The notes beneath the pieces were generated by a model. The model saw nothing but the letters and a program-made list of their open reading frames with translations, was not told where the DNA came from and ran no database searches. This document shows, piece after piece, positions 8,698 through 16,969 of a DNA stretch of 64,000 bases (position 1 is its first letter; each line of letters opens with the position of its first letter). This stretch comes from DSCS01 sp035391585 (GTDB lineage: Bacteria; Macinerneyibacteriota; Macinerneyibacteria; Macinerneyibacteriales; DSCS01). A program made the position numbers and the translations under genes. The stretch spans positions 14,714 to 78,713 of the forward strand of contig CAZNOX010000007.1 of the NCBI GenBank assembly GCA_964574875.1, read 5' to 3'.

Positions 8698-8732
8698 AAA
8701 CCTCTCCCCGCAGTCTTCTCCGGGACCTGCGG
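8698..8732 (-). terminator. Possible terminator after the GNAT gene
   Basis: CCGCAG and CTGCGG arms (8708-8713 and 8727-8732) form a hairpin; TTTTT follows on the minus strand only after about eight purine-rich bases, so it is a weak candidate. Confidence 0.35.
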
Positions 8733-8737
8733 CTGGG

Positions 8738-9304
8738 TCAGGAGCCGTATTCAGAGGCCAGGAGGCTGTAGACACTCTCATCAGTGAACCCTTTTCCGGG
8801 GATGAAGACATAATCACGCAATGTCCCCTCATAAGTGAACCCCGATTTTAATGCAATGCGTACAGAGGCTTTGTTTTCAGGCATACAGCGGATCTCCAGC
8901 CGATGGAGCTCCAGGTGTTGGAAGGCGATCTCTTTCAGCTTTTCCGTGAGCCGGGTGATGATCCCCCGGCCCCAGTAACAGGGCAGAAGGTCTGCCCCCA
9001 GTTCTGCTCTTTTGTTTTTAATATCCACATAATGGATCGCCACCGTCCCCATGAGAAGACGGGGAGACTCCTCTTTATTGTCATAGATCCCCCAGCGGAT
9101 CCCTCTCTGAACGGAAAAGTCCTCCCGCCACTTTGTGATGAGTTTCAGCGCTTCCTCCTCATCTGCCATGGGGTCTCTCTGCAAAAAACGGCAGACACTC
9201 CGGTCTGAATAGAGCCTGAAGAGCCCCGTTCCATCTTCTTCAGAGAGAGGGCTCAGGACAACGCTGTCCATCCGGATAACGGGGAACGTTTCAAACCAGG
9301 TCAT
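8738..9304 (-). CDS. GNAT acetyltransferase of the RimJ/RimL type
   Basis: A protein of about 188 residues. The opening FETFPVIRMDSVVLSPL and the acetyl-CoA loop LLPCYWGRGIITRL are typical of the RimJ/RimL-like GNAT group, and EIRCMPENKASVRIALKSGF is the usual C-terminal half. The substrate is unknown. ATG 9304 gives the normal N-terminal distance to FET; an alternative GTG at 9319 overlaps the nitroreductase stop by GTGA. It is the last gene of the minus-strand cluster. Confidence 0.8.
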   Translation of the reverse strand: MTWFETFPVIRMDSVVLSPLSEEDGTGLFRLYSDRSVCRFLQRDPMADEEEALKLITKWREDFSVQRGIRWGIYDNKEESPRLLMGTVAIHYVDIKNKRAELGADLLPCYWGRGIITRLTEKLKEIAFQHLELHRLEIRCMPENKASVRIALKSGFTYEGTLRDYVFIPGKGFTDESVYSLLASEYGS

Positions 9305-9315
9305 GGAATCTCTTT

Positions 9316-9954
9316 TCACGGGAGCACGGTGAGCATCTCACCGATCGGTTTCCTTACAGGACGGGAGATATCAGAACCGGGAACAGGCCTCCCCAGCGGG
9401 GTCAAAGCCATCAGGCGATACCCGTCCCGCTTCAGTCCGATGAGAGACTCCAGCTCACGGGCAGCAAAAAGAGGAGCGGTCATCCAGCATGTCCCGTATC
9501 CCAGATGAGCAGCGCACAGAAGAAAATTCTCCATGGCCGCAGCCGCTCCCTGGATACCCGGAGAAGCCTCACGAATGGACTCGGCTTCTTCACTCAGGCC
9601 TGCCTGTCTCAGCGCGCTAAGGCCTGTCACAGAATATTCACCGTGGAAGAAAAAGACAAGAGACGGGGCTTCCCGGAAAAAGAGGGCGAACGGTGTGATC
9701 CTCTTCAGAGCCTCTTTCTCTTTGTCATCTCGCATCATCTCTCTGAGTCTTTCACTTTTTCCACTGATCAGTTGCCCGGCCTTCTCGATGATCTTTCGGT
9801 TTTCCGTATAGACAATATGCCAATTCTGCTTGTTTTTCCCCGTAGGAGCCAGGCGTGCGGCGTTCACCATCGTTTCCAGGTCTTCGTGGGAAGGACATGT
9901 CCGGGAAAAAGAACGGATGCTTTTCCGTGCTTCAAAGAGCGCCAGAGGATCCAT
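9316..9954 (-). CDS. Nitroreductase-family flavoprotein
   Basis: 212 residues from ATG 9954, chosen because AAAGGAGAG precedes it; an earlier in-frame start at 10002 would sit in the candidate promoter. The N-terminal ARKSIRSFS and LAPTGKNKQNWHIVY are FMN-binding motifs of the nitroreductase fold, and GYGTCWMTAPL is the usual C-terminal part. These proteins use FMN and NAD(P)H on varied substrates, and the substrate cannot be read from sequence. The downstream GNAT gene overlaps its stop. Confidence 0.82.
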   Translation of the reverse strand: MDPLALFEARKSIRSFSRTCPSHEDLETMVNAARLAPTGKNKQNWHIVYTENRKIIEKAGQLISGKSERLREMMRDDKEKEALKRITPFALFFREAPSLVFFFHGEYSVTGLSALRQAGLSEEAESIREASPGIQGAAAAMENFLLCAAHLGYGTCWMTAPLFAARELESLIGLKRDGYRLMALTPLGRPVPGSDISRPVRKPIGEMLTVLP

Positions 9955-9973
9955 ATTCTCTCCTTTCTCCCCT

Positions 9974-10002
9974 ATTGTGACATGAATCCGGATCATGGTC
10001 AA
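9974..10002 (-). promoter_or_regulatory. Candidate promoter of the nitroreductase gene
   Basis: TTGACC (9997-10002), 17-base spacer, CACAAT (9974-9979). The match is moderate and it lies in the only sizeable gap of this minus-strand cluster. Confidence 0.45.
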
Positions 10003-10082
10003 CGCCTCTTCAGAGTGAGAGAAGAGAGACCAGCTCTTTGAAAAACGAAGTCAGGAATCGTAGCTCCTGTTGGGACACCATG

Positions 10083-10706
10083 TCAGGGTCCCGAGGAACC
10101 CAGCCGCTCCATGGCCTCCGTGAAAAGAGGTGTCCTGTAGTGATCCAGAAGCTCCTGATACCGGAAACAGCTTGTGATGTGATCGTTCACGACACCCACA
10201 GCCTGGAGATGGGAATAGACGATCACCGGGCCCATAAACCTGAATCCCCTCTTTTTCATATCTTTGCTGATAAGCTGAGACAGGGAGGTCTGTGCAGGGA
10301 TCTCCTCCTGCCGTTCCCAATGGCCCACGACCGGCCTGTATTGTGTAAAATGCCAAAGATAGGAGGAAAACGAGCCCCATTCACCGGCGACTTTGAGAAA
10401 GACCCGTGCATTGTTGACGGACGCTTCGATCTTCATTCTGTTTCGGATGATCCCCCGGTCAAGACACAGCGCTTCAATCTCGTTTTCGCTGAAGCGGGCG
10501 ACGCTCTCAGGACAAAACCCCTGATAGGCTCTTCTGTAAGCTTCACGCTTGTTCAGGACGGTGTTCCAGCTCAGCCCGGCCTGGGCCGATTCCAGTACGA
10601 GGAATTCAAAATGGACCCTGTCATCGCAAGCCGGCATACCCCATTCCGTGTCATGATAAGCTGTCATATGAGAGCCGCTCTGTTCTGACCATGGACATCT
10701 CGTCAT
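10083..10706 (-). CDS. tag: DNA-3-methyladenine glycosylase I
   Basis: A 207-residue protein that removes 3-methyladenine from alkylated DNA. All four zinc ligands of the Tag family are visible: Cys4 in MTRCPW, His18 in AYHDTEWG, and the late His and Cys in NDHITSCFRY. FLVLESAQAGLSW is the helix-hairpin region with the catalytic-site Glu. ATG 10706 has GAAAGGAGG upstream, in the 13 bases after the methyltransferase stop, so the pair is co-transcribed. Confidence 0.92.
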   Translation of the reverse strand: MTRCPWSEQSGSHMTAYHDTEWGMPACDDRVHFEFLVLESAQAGLSWNTVLNKREAYRRAYQGFCPESVARFSENEIEALCLDRGIIRNRMKIEASVNNARVFLKVAGEWGSFSSYLWHFTQYRPVVGHWERQEEIPAQTSLSQLISKDMKKRGFRFMGPVIVYSHLQAVGVVNDHITSCFRYQELLDHYRTPLFTEAMERLGSSGP

Positions 10707-10719
10707 CCCGTCCTCCTTT

Positions 10720-11520
10720 CTAAAGAGGAAGAAAGGCAGGGATCCAGGTTTCGCTGATCCCGCCGCCTGTCCCTCCTTTTCTGCAATAGAGAATACAGCG
10801 CGGTGAGGTAAGCGAATACGGATTGCCCCTGAAATCTCCCCTGACATCATAAACGAAGAGTGAGTGCTTTTCAAGCCTGAGGGTGATCTCCTTCAGAGAG
10901 TAGAGCCGGAGAGTCATGGACATCTCTTTCTTTTCAGAACCGATAACAACCGTTCTTCGGCTTTCCAGCCGGTCGGCAATGGGATTATAGGAGTCTTCCG
11001 TGATCATGAGGTCATCTCCCTGGCGGTTGAGGAAAGTCCCTTGCCCTCCCCTGGAAAGGATCCAGTCCCTGTTGACGATATCCAGAACAAAGATCCCGCC
11101 TGAGACCAGGGAACGGCTGATTCCTGCAAGCACCTGTTCGTTTTCCGCATCGGGGAAGTAACCGAAAGAAGTGAACAGGCAAATGGCCATGTCAAACTCT
11201 TTCTCGAAAGGAAGTTTTCTCATATCCATCTCGATGAATTCTGTCTGCAGCTTCTCTTGACGAGCTGTCTCCCGTGCCATTTCAAGAAAGTCCCGGCTGG
11301 TATCGATCCCTGTCACCCGGAACCCTTTCCTGGAGAGGATGTTGCTGTGACGCCCGAAGCCGCAGGCCACATCAAGAAGACGTTCGCCTGTCCTGCGCGG
11401 TGATTTTGAGAGAAGTTCATCCACCTCTCCTGAAGCCTTGTCTTCTTCCAGGAGACTGCGGTAGAATGTCAGATAGACCTTTTTATCGAAGATGTCTTTA
11501 AAATCGAAAGCATAACCCAT
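10720..11520 (-). CDS. SAM-dependent methyltransferase (class I)
   Basis: 266 residues. Motif I LLDVACGFGRHSN and the acidic GIDTSRDFLEMA define the SAM pocket; MAICLFTSFGYF is motif IV. ATG 11520 follows AAAGGAGG. The family is the small-molecule or unknown-substrate methyltransferase group (Methyltransf_25-like), and no substrate can be assigned. It is the first gene of a unit with tag. Confidence 0.82.
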   Translation of the reverse strand: MGYAFDFKDIFDKKVYLTFYRSLLEEDKASGEVDELLSKSPRRTGERLLDVACGFGRHSNILSRKGFRVTGIDTSRDFLEMARETARQEKLQTEFIEMDMRKLPFEKEFDMAICLFTSFGYFPDAENEQVLAGISRSLVSGGIFVLDIVNRDWILSRGGQGTFLNRQGDDLMITEDSYNPIADRLESRRTVVIGSEKKEMSMTLRLYSLKEITLRLEKHSLFVYDVRGDFRGNPYSLTSPRCILYCRKGGTGGGISETWIPAFLPL

Positions 11521-11573
11521 ATCCCCCCTCCTTTTTTTCTGAGACAACCCGGGATGGCCATTTGTGTCATTCA

Positions 11574-11601
11574 TTGAAAATTAACTTTACCGCGTTATAC
11601 T
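11574..11601 (+). promoter_or_regulatory. Sigma70 promoter of the HD-domain gene
   Basis: TTGAAA (11574-11579), 16-base spacer, TATACT (11596-11601), then AAAGGAG and ATG 11632. Confidence 0.75.
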
Positions 11602-11631
11602 CTTGCCGTAAGATCGACGAAAGGAGTCAAG

Positions 11632-12432
11632 ATGAATAAATCAAAAAAAGAAGAGCTTCTCGAGGAGGAGATCCTCAAGAGCCTGAAGGGAAAACCCCTG
11701 GGAATCGCCGAGTATCTTTTCAATGATCAAGAGACACGGGCACTCCAGGAATATGCCAATGTGGTCTCGATCAAACGCCTGGGTTTCAATGACCACGGCC
11801 CGGTCCATATGAGAAAAGCCGTTTTGAACTCTATTCGCATGGTGGGCCTGCTGACAAAAGCGGGGGTCCAGTTTAACCTCGAAAAAGAGATGGGGTATTC
11901 CCCCGCCGACTCGCTGGCCGCGATCGTCATCGCCGCGCTGCTTCACGATATCGGAATGGGTGTCTCCCGTAATGACCACGAATTTCACAGTGCTGTCCTG
12001 GCCTCCCCGATCATCACACGGACCTTGTCCCATTTTTATGACGACCCGCTGATCAGGGCCGCTCTTCATTCTCTGATCCTGGAGGGGATCACAGGGCATA
12101 TGGCGACTCATCCGGTTCATTCACTCGAAGCCGGCGTTGTCCTTATCGGAGACGGATGCGACATGGAACGCGGACGAGCCAGGATCACCACCATGCTCTC
12201 CAAACAGCCGAAAATCGGTGATATCCATCGCTATTCAGCCACGGCCATCAATCACGTGGAGATCAGAGAAGGCAAGGAAAGGCCCATACGGATCGCCGTT
12301 GAGATGGAATCCACAACGGGTTTTTTCCAGGTGGAAGAGGTCCTCTACCCCAAGATCAACAACAGTCCCGTAAAAAAATATATCGAGCTTTATGCCAATA
12401 AGACCGGAGAGCCCCCGCTGCGTTACTTATAG
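11632..12432 (+). CDS. HD-domain phosphohydrolase
   Basis: 266 residues. The metal ligands of an HD hydrolase are seen: His55 in DHGPVHMRKA, His105-Asp106 in ALLHDIGMG, and an Asp in DGCDMERGR. The C-terminal part (IRIAVEMESTTGFFQVEEV) is an extra beta domain found in some prokaryotic HD proteins of this length. The substrate is unknown, possibly a nucleotide or phosphorylated signal. Single-gene unit; the stop region overlaps the convergent cinA by ten bases. Confidence 0.8.
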   Translation: MNKSKKEELLEEEILKSLKGKPLGIAEYLFNDQETRALQEYANVVSIKRLGFNDHGPVHMRKAVLNSIRMVGLLTKAGVQFNLEKEMGYSPADSLAAIVIAALLHDIGMGVSRNDHEFHSAVLASPIITRTLSHFYDDPLIRAALHSLILEGITGHMATHPVHSLEAGVVLIGDGCDMERGRARITTMLSKQPKIGDIHRYSATAINHVEIREGKERPIRIAVEMESTTGFFQVEEVLYPKINNSPVKKYIELYANKTGEPPLRYL

Positions 12433-13655
12433 GTATATCCCGTCATCCTGAGCATCCCGGCATACCCCATGCTTACCGCCTGGTTCCGGATCCGGTCCCG
12501 TGTTCCGCGGAAATGAAAACGATCCACAGCCATATGTCCCCGGACATAGGTTCCGATAAAAGTCAGCCCCACGGGTTTTTCAGGAGTTCCCCCTGCCGGG
12601 CCGGCGATTCCTGTAAAGGAGAGGGCCGTTTCTGCTCCAGTGACCCTCACAATCCCTTCCACCATTTCCCGGGCTGTCTCTTCTGAAACAGCTCCATGGG
12701 CAGCAAGCGTCTCTTGACTCACTTCCAGGCATCTCTCTTTCATCACATTGTCATACGCCACGATGCTTCCTAAGAATATAAGAGATGCCCCTGGCAGCGA
12801 TACCAGCCTCTCCCCGGCTAATCCTCCGGTGAGAGATTCAGCAAAAGCCGTGGTGAGCTGTTGTCTTTCCAGCTCCTGAAAGAGGACTCGGGTGAGCGAG
12901 GGCCCTGAAAACAGGAAGAGGGAGGGGTCGGACCGCAAAAGTCCTTCCAGATGTCTTTTTCGTAAAAAGAACTCTTTCTCCGTGAGGGTCCTGTTATGGA
13001 GATGGATCTCCACCCACCCCTGGCTGTTATAATAGTATCCGGTGCGGATTCCGTGAAGGCCCGCCTCTTCGGCGATCCGGGCCACCTGGCTTTCTCCTCC
13101 CCCCGCCACACCCACGATGGCATTGAGGACAGGCTCGGGGCCCTTTCCCCGGATCAGAGGGAGAATATCTCTGAGAAACATGGGCCTGTTCTCTGCAGGA
13201 GGGCCCGGGAGGAGAAGGATGATCCTCCCGTCCTCTTCATAAATCTGGCCTGGAGCTGTTCCGTTGCTGTTTTTTACGGGAACGGCACCCTCGATGATCT
13301 CGGCCTGTTTTTTATTGGACGGAGGAATGGGCCGCCCGCTTTTTTTGAAACGCTCTTTGATCTCATCCCACACCTCTTCCCGATACAACAGCTTTTTTTT
13401 GAGATAGGAAGCCACGCCTTCCCGTGTCACATCATCTTCTGTGGGCCCCAATCCTCCGGTAATGAGGATCAGGTCCACATCGTTGAGCCTGAAAAGAGCT
13501 TGTTCAATAGACTCTACCGAATCCCCGGCCACCTGTCCTTCGATAAACTCCCAGCCCAGGGGAGAGAGGATCCGTGCGAACCATCCGGCATTGGTATCCG
13601 TCGTCAAGCCCCGGAGGATCTCGTCACCCACTGAAAGAAATGCGCATCGTTTCAT
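12423..13655 (-). CDS. cinA: CinA family protein (nucleotide amidase/pyrophosphatase type)
   Basis: 410 residues, normal for two-domain CinA. Residues 1-170 are the MoaB/MogA-like domain (SVGDEILRG, ITGGLGPTEDDVTR), linked to ADP-ribose pyrophosphatase activity. Residues about 255-400 are the CinA C-terminal domain (AESLTGGLAGERLVSLPGAS, FTGIAGPAGGTPEKPVG), linked to NMN deamidation. The family function is pyridine-nucleotide salvage. ATG 13655 has AAAGGA upstream and its own promoter. Some CinA proteins are competence-linked, but nothing nearby suggests that here. Confidence 0.9.
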   Translation of the reverse strand: MKRCAFLSVGDEILRGLTTDTNAGWFARILSPLGWEFIEGQVAGDSVESIEQALFRLNDVDLILITGGLGPTEDDVTREGVASYLKKKLLYREEVWDEIKERFKKSGRPIPPSNKKQAEIIEGAVPVKNSNGTAPGQIYEEDGRIILLLPGPPAENRPMFLRDILPLIRGKGPEPVLNAIVGVAGGGESQVARIAEEAGLHGIRTGYYYNSQGWVEIHLHNRTLTEKEFFLRKRHLEGLLRSDPSLFLFSGPSLTRVLFQELERQQLTTAFAESLTGGLAGERLVSLPGASLIFLGSIVAYDNVMKERCLEVSQETLAAHGAVSEETAREMVEGIVRVTGAETALSFTGIAGPAGGTPEKPVGLTFIGTYVRGHMAVDRFHFRGTRDRIRNQAVSMGYAGMLRMTGYTYK

Positions 13656-13680
13656 TACGAGTCCTTTCTGTCGTCTCTCA

Positions 13681-13708
13681 AGTCTATGTCTTTCTTCATG
13701 ATTTTCAA
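13681..13708 (-). promoter_or_regulatory. Sigma70 promoter of cinA
   Basis: TTGAAA (13703-13708), 16-base spacer, TAGACT (13681-13686), directly after the terminator of the upstream unit. Confidence 0.7.
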
Positions 13709-13710
13709 TA

Positions 13711-13742
13711 GAAAAGCGGGAAGAGGCTGCGCCCCCTCCCGC
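13711..13742 (-). terminator. Terminator of the SDR-pspC-DUF5916 unit
   Basis: On the minus strand GCGGGA pairs with TCCCGC around a long apical region, followed by TTTTCT. Confidence 0.7.
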
Positions 13743-13752
13743 AATGTGCGGA

Positions 13753-15897
13753 TCAGATCAGATCCAGGGTATAGGAGAGTTTCATAAACCAGCTCTTTGT
13801 CCGGCTCTCTTCAAGAGGAAAAAGAGGAAGAGAGGTCTCCCCGTGTCCATACCTGTATCCGGTGGAGAGGGAGAGGAGGGAGCTGGGCTGATAGACGAAG
13901 AGAGGATAGAGGTAGTACTCCACGCGGTCAGGCATGGATGCCTCATCCATATCCACTTTCATCCTCTGATACTCCAGGCGGATCCAGAAAAACCGGTTGA
14001 ACTGGACTTTCATTCCCAGGCCGAAGATATCGGCGCTGTATTTCTCCTCCATATGGCTGCTCACAAGACGTCCGAACGCCTGGAACATCCGGTTGGGGCG
14101 GATGGAAAAATCTCCTTCCAGATGGGTAAAGGGACAGATCTCCGGAGCAGACATATCATACCAAAGCTGGTCGCCAAAGCCGTAGAAGAGACTTCCCCCG
14201 ATCCAGCGGAAGGTATTGGACTGGATCCAGAACCCGTTAAACCTCTGCCGGTAATAAGAGCCGTTAAAATACTCGTTTTTATACTCGGCCGAGATCCTGG
14301 CTCTCAGGTTTCTGTCAAAGCCGAAGGTGATGTAGGGCTCGAAAACAGACTCCAGGCGCCGGCTGTGGTCCCAATCCGTCTTGATATATCCCGACATGGA
14401 GATATCGGCGAATTTAAAAAAGAGATCATCTCTTCCCGGACGGGCGACCATTCTGTTGATGCTGTAATAACGGTGGAATCCCGTTTCGGGGATGAATCCC
14501 ATATCAGCTCGGAAATCAGGGCCCACAGCCATGGTATTCAGTTCAAAGTGCCAGATATCATCATCGAATGTCATCTCCGAATAGTAGGCCGGTGAAGAGA
14601 TCGCCCCATCTTCTGTCTCTGTCCGGGACCAGACAGCCTGATGATGCGTATGGAAACCGTTTTCAAAACGGTAATTGGCTTCAAGGCTGGCGACGCCGTT
14701 GATCCTGCCGTCGAAGGAGCGCATGCTCACAGCGCCTCTCATATCACCGTCTGCCCCGAAGTTATACTTATAGGATGAAAATCCCCAGAGGGCATCCTCT
14801 TCTCCCGTAGCGCCGAACCGCTCTCCCGGAGCATCCTCATCCAGAGCAGCCATGGCGAACAAGGCATTGGACCCGCGGTTATAGGAGACTTTCGCCCCCC
14901 ACAGAGGATTGACGATGCTCCTCGTATGGTAAATATTGATGGGCCCGTTGAACGGATTGGTCTCTTCCAGAAAGAACGGCCTTTTTTCTTCGAAAAAGAG
15001 GGGATACTTGTTGTTCACATCCACCTGAAAGAGATCCGATTCCACCGTGCTGTAATCGGGATTATAGGTCGCTTTTAATGTCATCTGCGATGTGGGCTCA
15101 TAGATCAGGTTCAGTTCCCCGCTGAAATCATCCTCTTTCTGTTCCCCTCCTCTCATAAGGTCTTCACTGACGGATGTCACTCCTGTCACTCCCGGAATCA
15201 GGATCAGGTTGCCCCGGGAAGGGACTCCGGAGAAGACAGCGTCATTGAAATTTTTATAATAGTTGACTTCTCCGCGGTCAAAGACCCTGGAGCTGAGTTC
15301 CTCACTCTTTTCCGGGATGTAACGGCGGATCAGGACGCCCCAGGAGACCTCGTCCCCGCTGGCATACTTGATACTGTTGAAGGGGATGGCCACTTCCACG
15401 GTGTACCCCCAGTCATAGGTCTTTCCCTTTGACTGAAAATAGATATCGTTTGAAAAGTCCATCTGATGATATCCGGTAATGATCCCGTCTCCCTGCTCGC
15501 CATAGGGGTTCACAATAAAAAAGTAGGCTTTATCCCGTGTGTGAAAAGAATCCAGATAGATATGGATCCGATCCACATCATCCATCTCATCGCGGCTGCA
15601 GTGGTGGAGACGCATGGTATCGATATTCTGATAATAACACTTGGCCCCGATATAGATGTTCTGGTCATCGCTTGCCATAAAGATCTCTGTCTTTTCGGTG
15701 GGTTCCGTATTGTTTCCGGGAGAGGTCTGAAGCATCTCTCCGGTGCTGAAAGCCCCATCCCATTCCTCCGCTGTAATCGTTCCGTCGATTTCCGGGGCTT
15801 GAACAATCTTCGGGATCCTCCATTCCCGGGCATAGGCGCACCATAAGGAAGACACGGCAAGGATCACAAGAAAAAAGACGATTATCAGACGTTTCAT
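13753..15897 (-). CDS. Exported CBM9-like/DUF5916 protein, predicted outer-membrane beta-barrel
   Basis: About 714 residues. I chose ATG 15897 (second of two adjacent ATGs), which sits at the right distance from AGGAGG. Residues 1-23 are a signal peptide. About residues 28-210 form a carbohydrate-binding family 9-like beta sandwich (PEIDGTITAEEWDGA, DDQNIYIGAKCYY). The remainder is rich in alternating aromatic strands typical of DUF5916 and outer-membrane barrels (e.g. FFEEKRPFFLE, SLFYGFGDQLWYD). Ligand or substrate unknown; surface glycan binding or transport is inferred. Last gene of a unit with SDR and pspC, followed by a terminator. Confidence 0.75.
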   Translation of the reverse strand: MKRLIIVFFLVILAVSSLWCAYAREWRIPKIVQAPEIDGTITAEEWDGAFSTGEMLQTSPGNNTEPTEKTEIFMASDDQNIYIGAKCYYQNIDTMRLHHCSRDEMDDVDRIHIYLDSFHTRDKAYFFIVNPYGEQGDGIITGYHQMDFSNDIYFQSKGKTYDWGYTVEVAIPFNSIKYASGDEVSWGVLIRRYIPEKSEELSSRVFDRGEVNYYKNFNDAVFSGVPSRGNLILIPGVTGVTSVSEDLMRGGEQKEDDFSGELNLIYEPTSQMTLKATYNPDYSTVESDLFQVDVNNKYPLFFEEKRPFFLEETNPFNGPINIYHTRSIVNPLWGAKVSYNRGSNALFAMAALDEDAPGERFGATGEEDALWGFSSYKYNFGADGDMRGAVSMRSFDGRINGVASLEANYRFENGFHTHHQAVWSRTETEDGAISSPAYYSEMTFDDDIWHFELNTMAVGPDFRADMGFIPETGFHRYYSINRMVARPGRDDLFFKFADISMSGYIKTDWDHSRRLESVFEPYITFGFDRNLRARISAEYKNEYFNGSYYRQRFNGFWIQSNTFRWIGGSLFYGFGDQLWYDMSAPEICPFTHLEGDFSIRPNRMFQAFGRLVSSHMEEKYSADIFGLGMKVQFNRFFWIRLEYQRMKVDMDEASMPDRVEYYLYPLFVYQPSSLLSLSTGYRYGHGETSLPLFPLEESRTKSWFMKLSYTLDLI

Positions 15898-15911
15898 CAT
15901 GACCTCCTGTC

Positions 15912-16109
15912 TCACTCCATCGTTTCGGGAGGGATAATGATCCAGGCGATGATATAGGCCAGGATCCCCGCCCCTCCGAAAAAGACGGAGACAACACAGA
16001 GGATCCGGATAATATTGGGGTCGATACTGAAGTATTCACCCAATCCTCCGCAGACTCCTCCTATCATCTTGTTTTTATTCGACCGGAATATTTTTTTATA
16101 ATCACTCAT
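15912..16109 (-). CDS. PspC-domain membrane protein
   Basis: A 65-residue PspC protein: an N-terminal basic stretch, the IGGVCGGLGEYF signature, and one membrane helix (about residues 36-60) ending in IIPPE. PspC proteins stabilise or sense stress in the inner membrane; here there is no pspA. It follows the SDR stop by nine bases with GGAGG in the gap and precedes the DUF5916 gene by 14 bases. Confidence 0.88.
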   Translation of the reverse strand: MSDYKKIFRSNKNKMIGGVCGGLGEYFSIDPNIIRILCVVSVFFGGAGILAYIIAWIIIPPETME

Positions 16110-16118
16110 CGATCCTCC

Positions 16119-16877
16119 TTACTTGGCTAGTATCCCGCCGTCCACAGCGAGAAGATGGCCCGTGATATAGGACGAGTCGTCTGAAGCCAGCCAGAGGACA
16201 GCTTCGGCCACCTCTTCAGCTTCACCGATACGCCCCAGAGGCTCCACCCTGGAGACCCAGGCGTCGTAGTCCTCTTTTCTGTCGCGGTCTTTATCCGTCA
16301 TAGGTGTCCTGATCAATCCGGGCGAGACCCCGTTGATACGGATCCCCGCGTGAGCATACTCCATAGCAGCGGCTTTCGTGAGTCCTGCTGCCCCGTGTTT
16401 ACTCGCGATATAAGCCGGAGCTCCGGGATATCCCCGGTGTCCGGATACAGAGATATTGTTGATAATAGAGCCCTTCTGCTTTTTCATCATGAGAGGCAGC
16501 TCAGCTTTCATGGAGTAGAAAAGGCCGGAAAGGTTGATCTGCAAGACACGCTCCCAGTTGTCCAGGGAGCAATCCAGGATCCTCCCGGGTTCTCCGTCGA
16601 TACCGGCGTTGTTGAAGGCGACATCAAGGCCGCCGTATTTTTTTTCAATGCCTTCGATGAGGGAAAAGAGAGCATCGGGTGAGGAGACATCGGAAGAGAC
16701 AAACTCGGCCCGGGCCTTCTCTCTGTGCATCTCATTCTCCAGCTCACTTCCCGGCTCCCTCCGCCTTCCTGTAAAGATGACATGAGCTCCTTCACGGGCA
16801 AAAAGCCTCACGGCTGCGCGGCCGATCCCTGTTGTTCCACCTGTGACGAGGACGACTTTCTCCTGAAACCGGTTCAT
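16119..16877 (-). CDS. Short-chain dehydrogenase/reductase
   Basis: 252 residues from ATG 16877, preceded by GGGGGA; earlier in-frame ATGs at 16892 and 16928 have weaker sites. Rossmann motif TGGTTGIG, NNAG (FNNAGIDG), the catalytic Ser region NNISVSGHRG, and YIASK with catalytic Tyr and Lys identify a classical SDR (FabG-like), NAD(P)-dependent. The C-terminal ITGHLLAVDGG is also typical. The substrate is unknown. Upstream and divergent lies the threonine-synthase-like gene. Confidence 0.88.
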   Translation of the reverse strand: MNRFQEKVVLVTGGTTGIGRAAVRLFAREGAHVIFTGRRREPGSELENEMHREKARAEFVSSDVSSPDALFSLIEGIEKKYGGLDVAFNNAGIDGEPGRILDCSLDNWERVLQINLSGLFYSMKAELPLMMKKQKGSIINNISVSGHRGYPGAPAYIASKHGAAGLTKAAAMEYAHAGIRINGVSPGLIRTPMTDKDRDRKEDYDAWVSRVEPLGRIGEAEEVAEAVLWLASDDSSYITGHLLAVDGGILAK

Positions 16878-16934
16878 GCTTCCCCCTTTTTTCATAATAA
16901 GACACCTCTTTTTTACGCTTTGTTTCATTCTTTC

Positions 16935-16963
16935 TGGTCACTTTTGCTGTTTTGGCTTATAAT
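16935..16963 (+). promoter_or_regulatory. Promoter predicted to give a leaderless mRNA for the threonine-synthase-like gene
   Basis: TGGTCA (16935-16940), 17-base spacer, perfect TATAAT (16958-16963), then six bases and ATG 16970. The predicted start of transcription is the A of the ATG, and no Shine-Dalgarno is present. Confidence 0.65.
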
Positions 16964-16969
16964 CGCCTT

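Noticed and set aside
13744..14595. 283-codon frame opposite the DUF5916 gene
   Set aside because: No ribosome site or motif; the minus-strand gene has a signal peptide and a recognised family.
16878..16957. Riboswitch or T-box leader for the threonine-synthase-like gene
   Set aside because: The predicted transcript starts at the ATG, so there is no leader to hold one.
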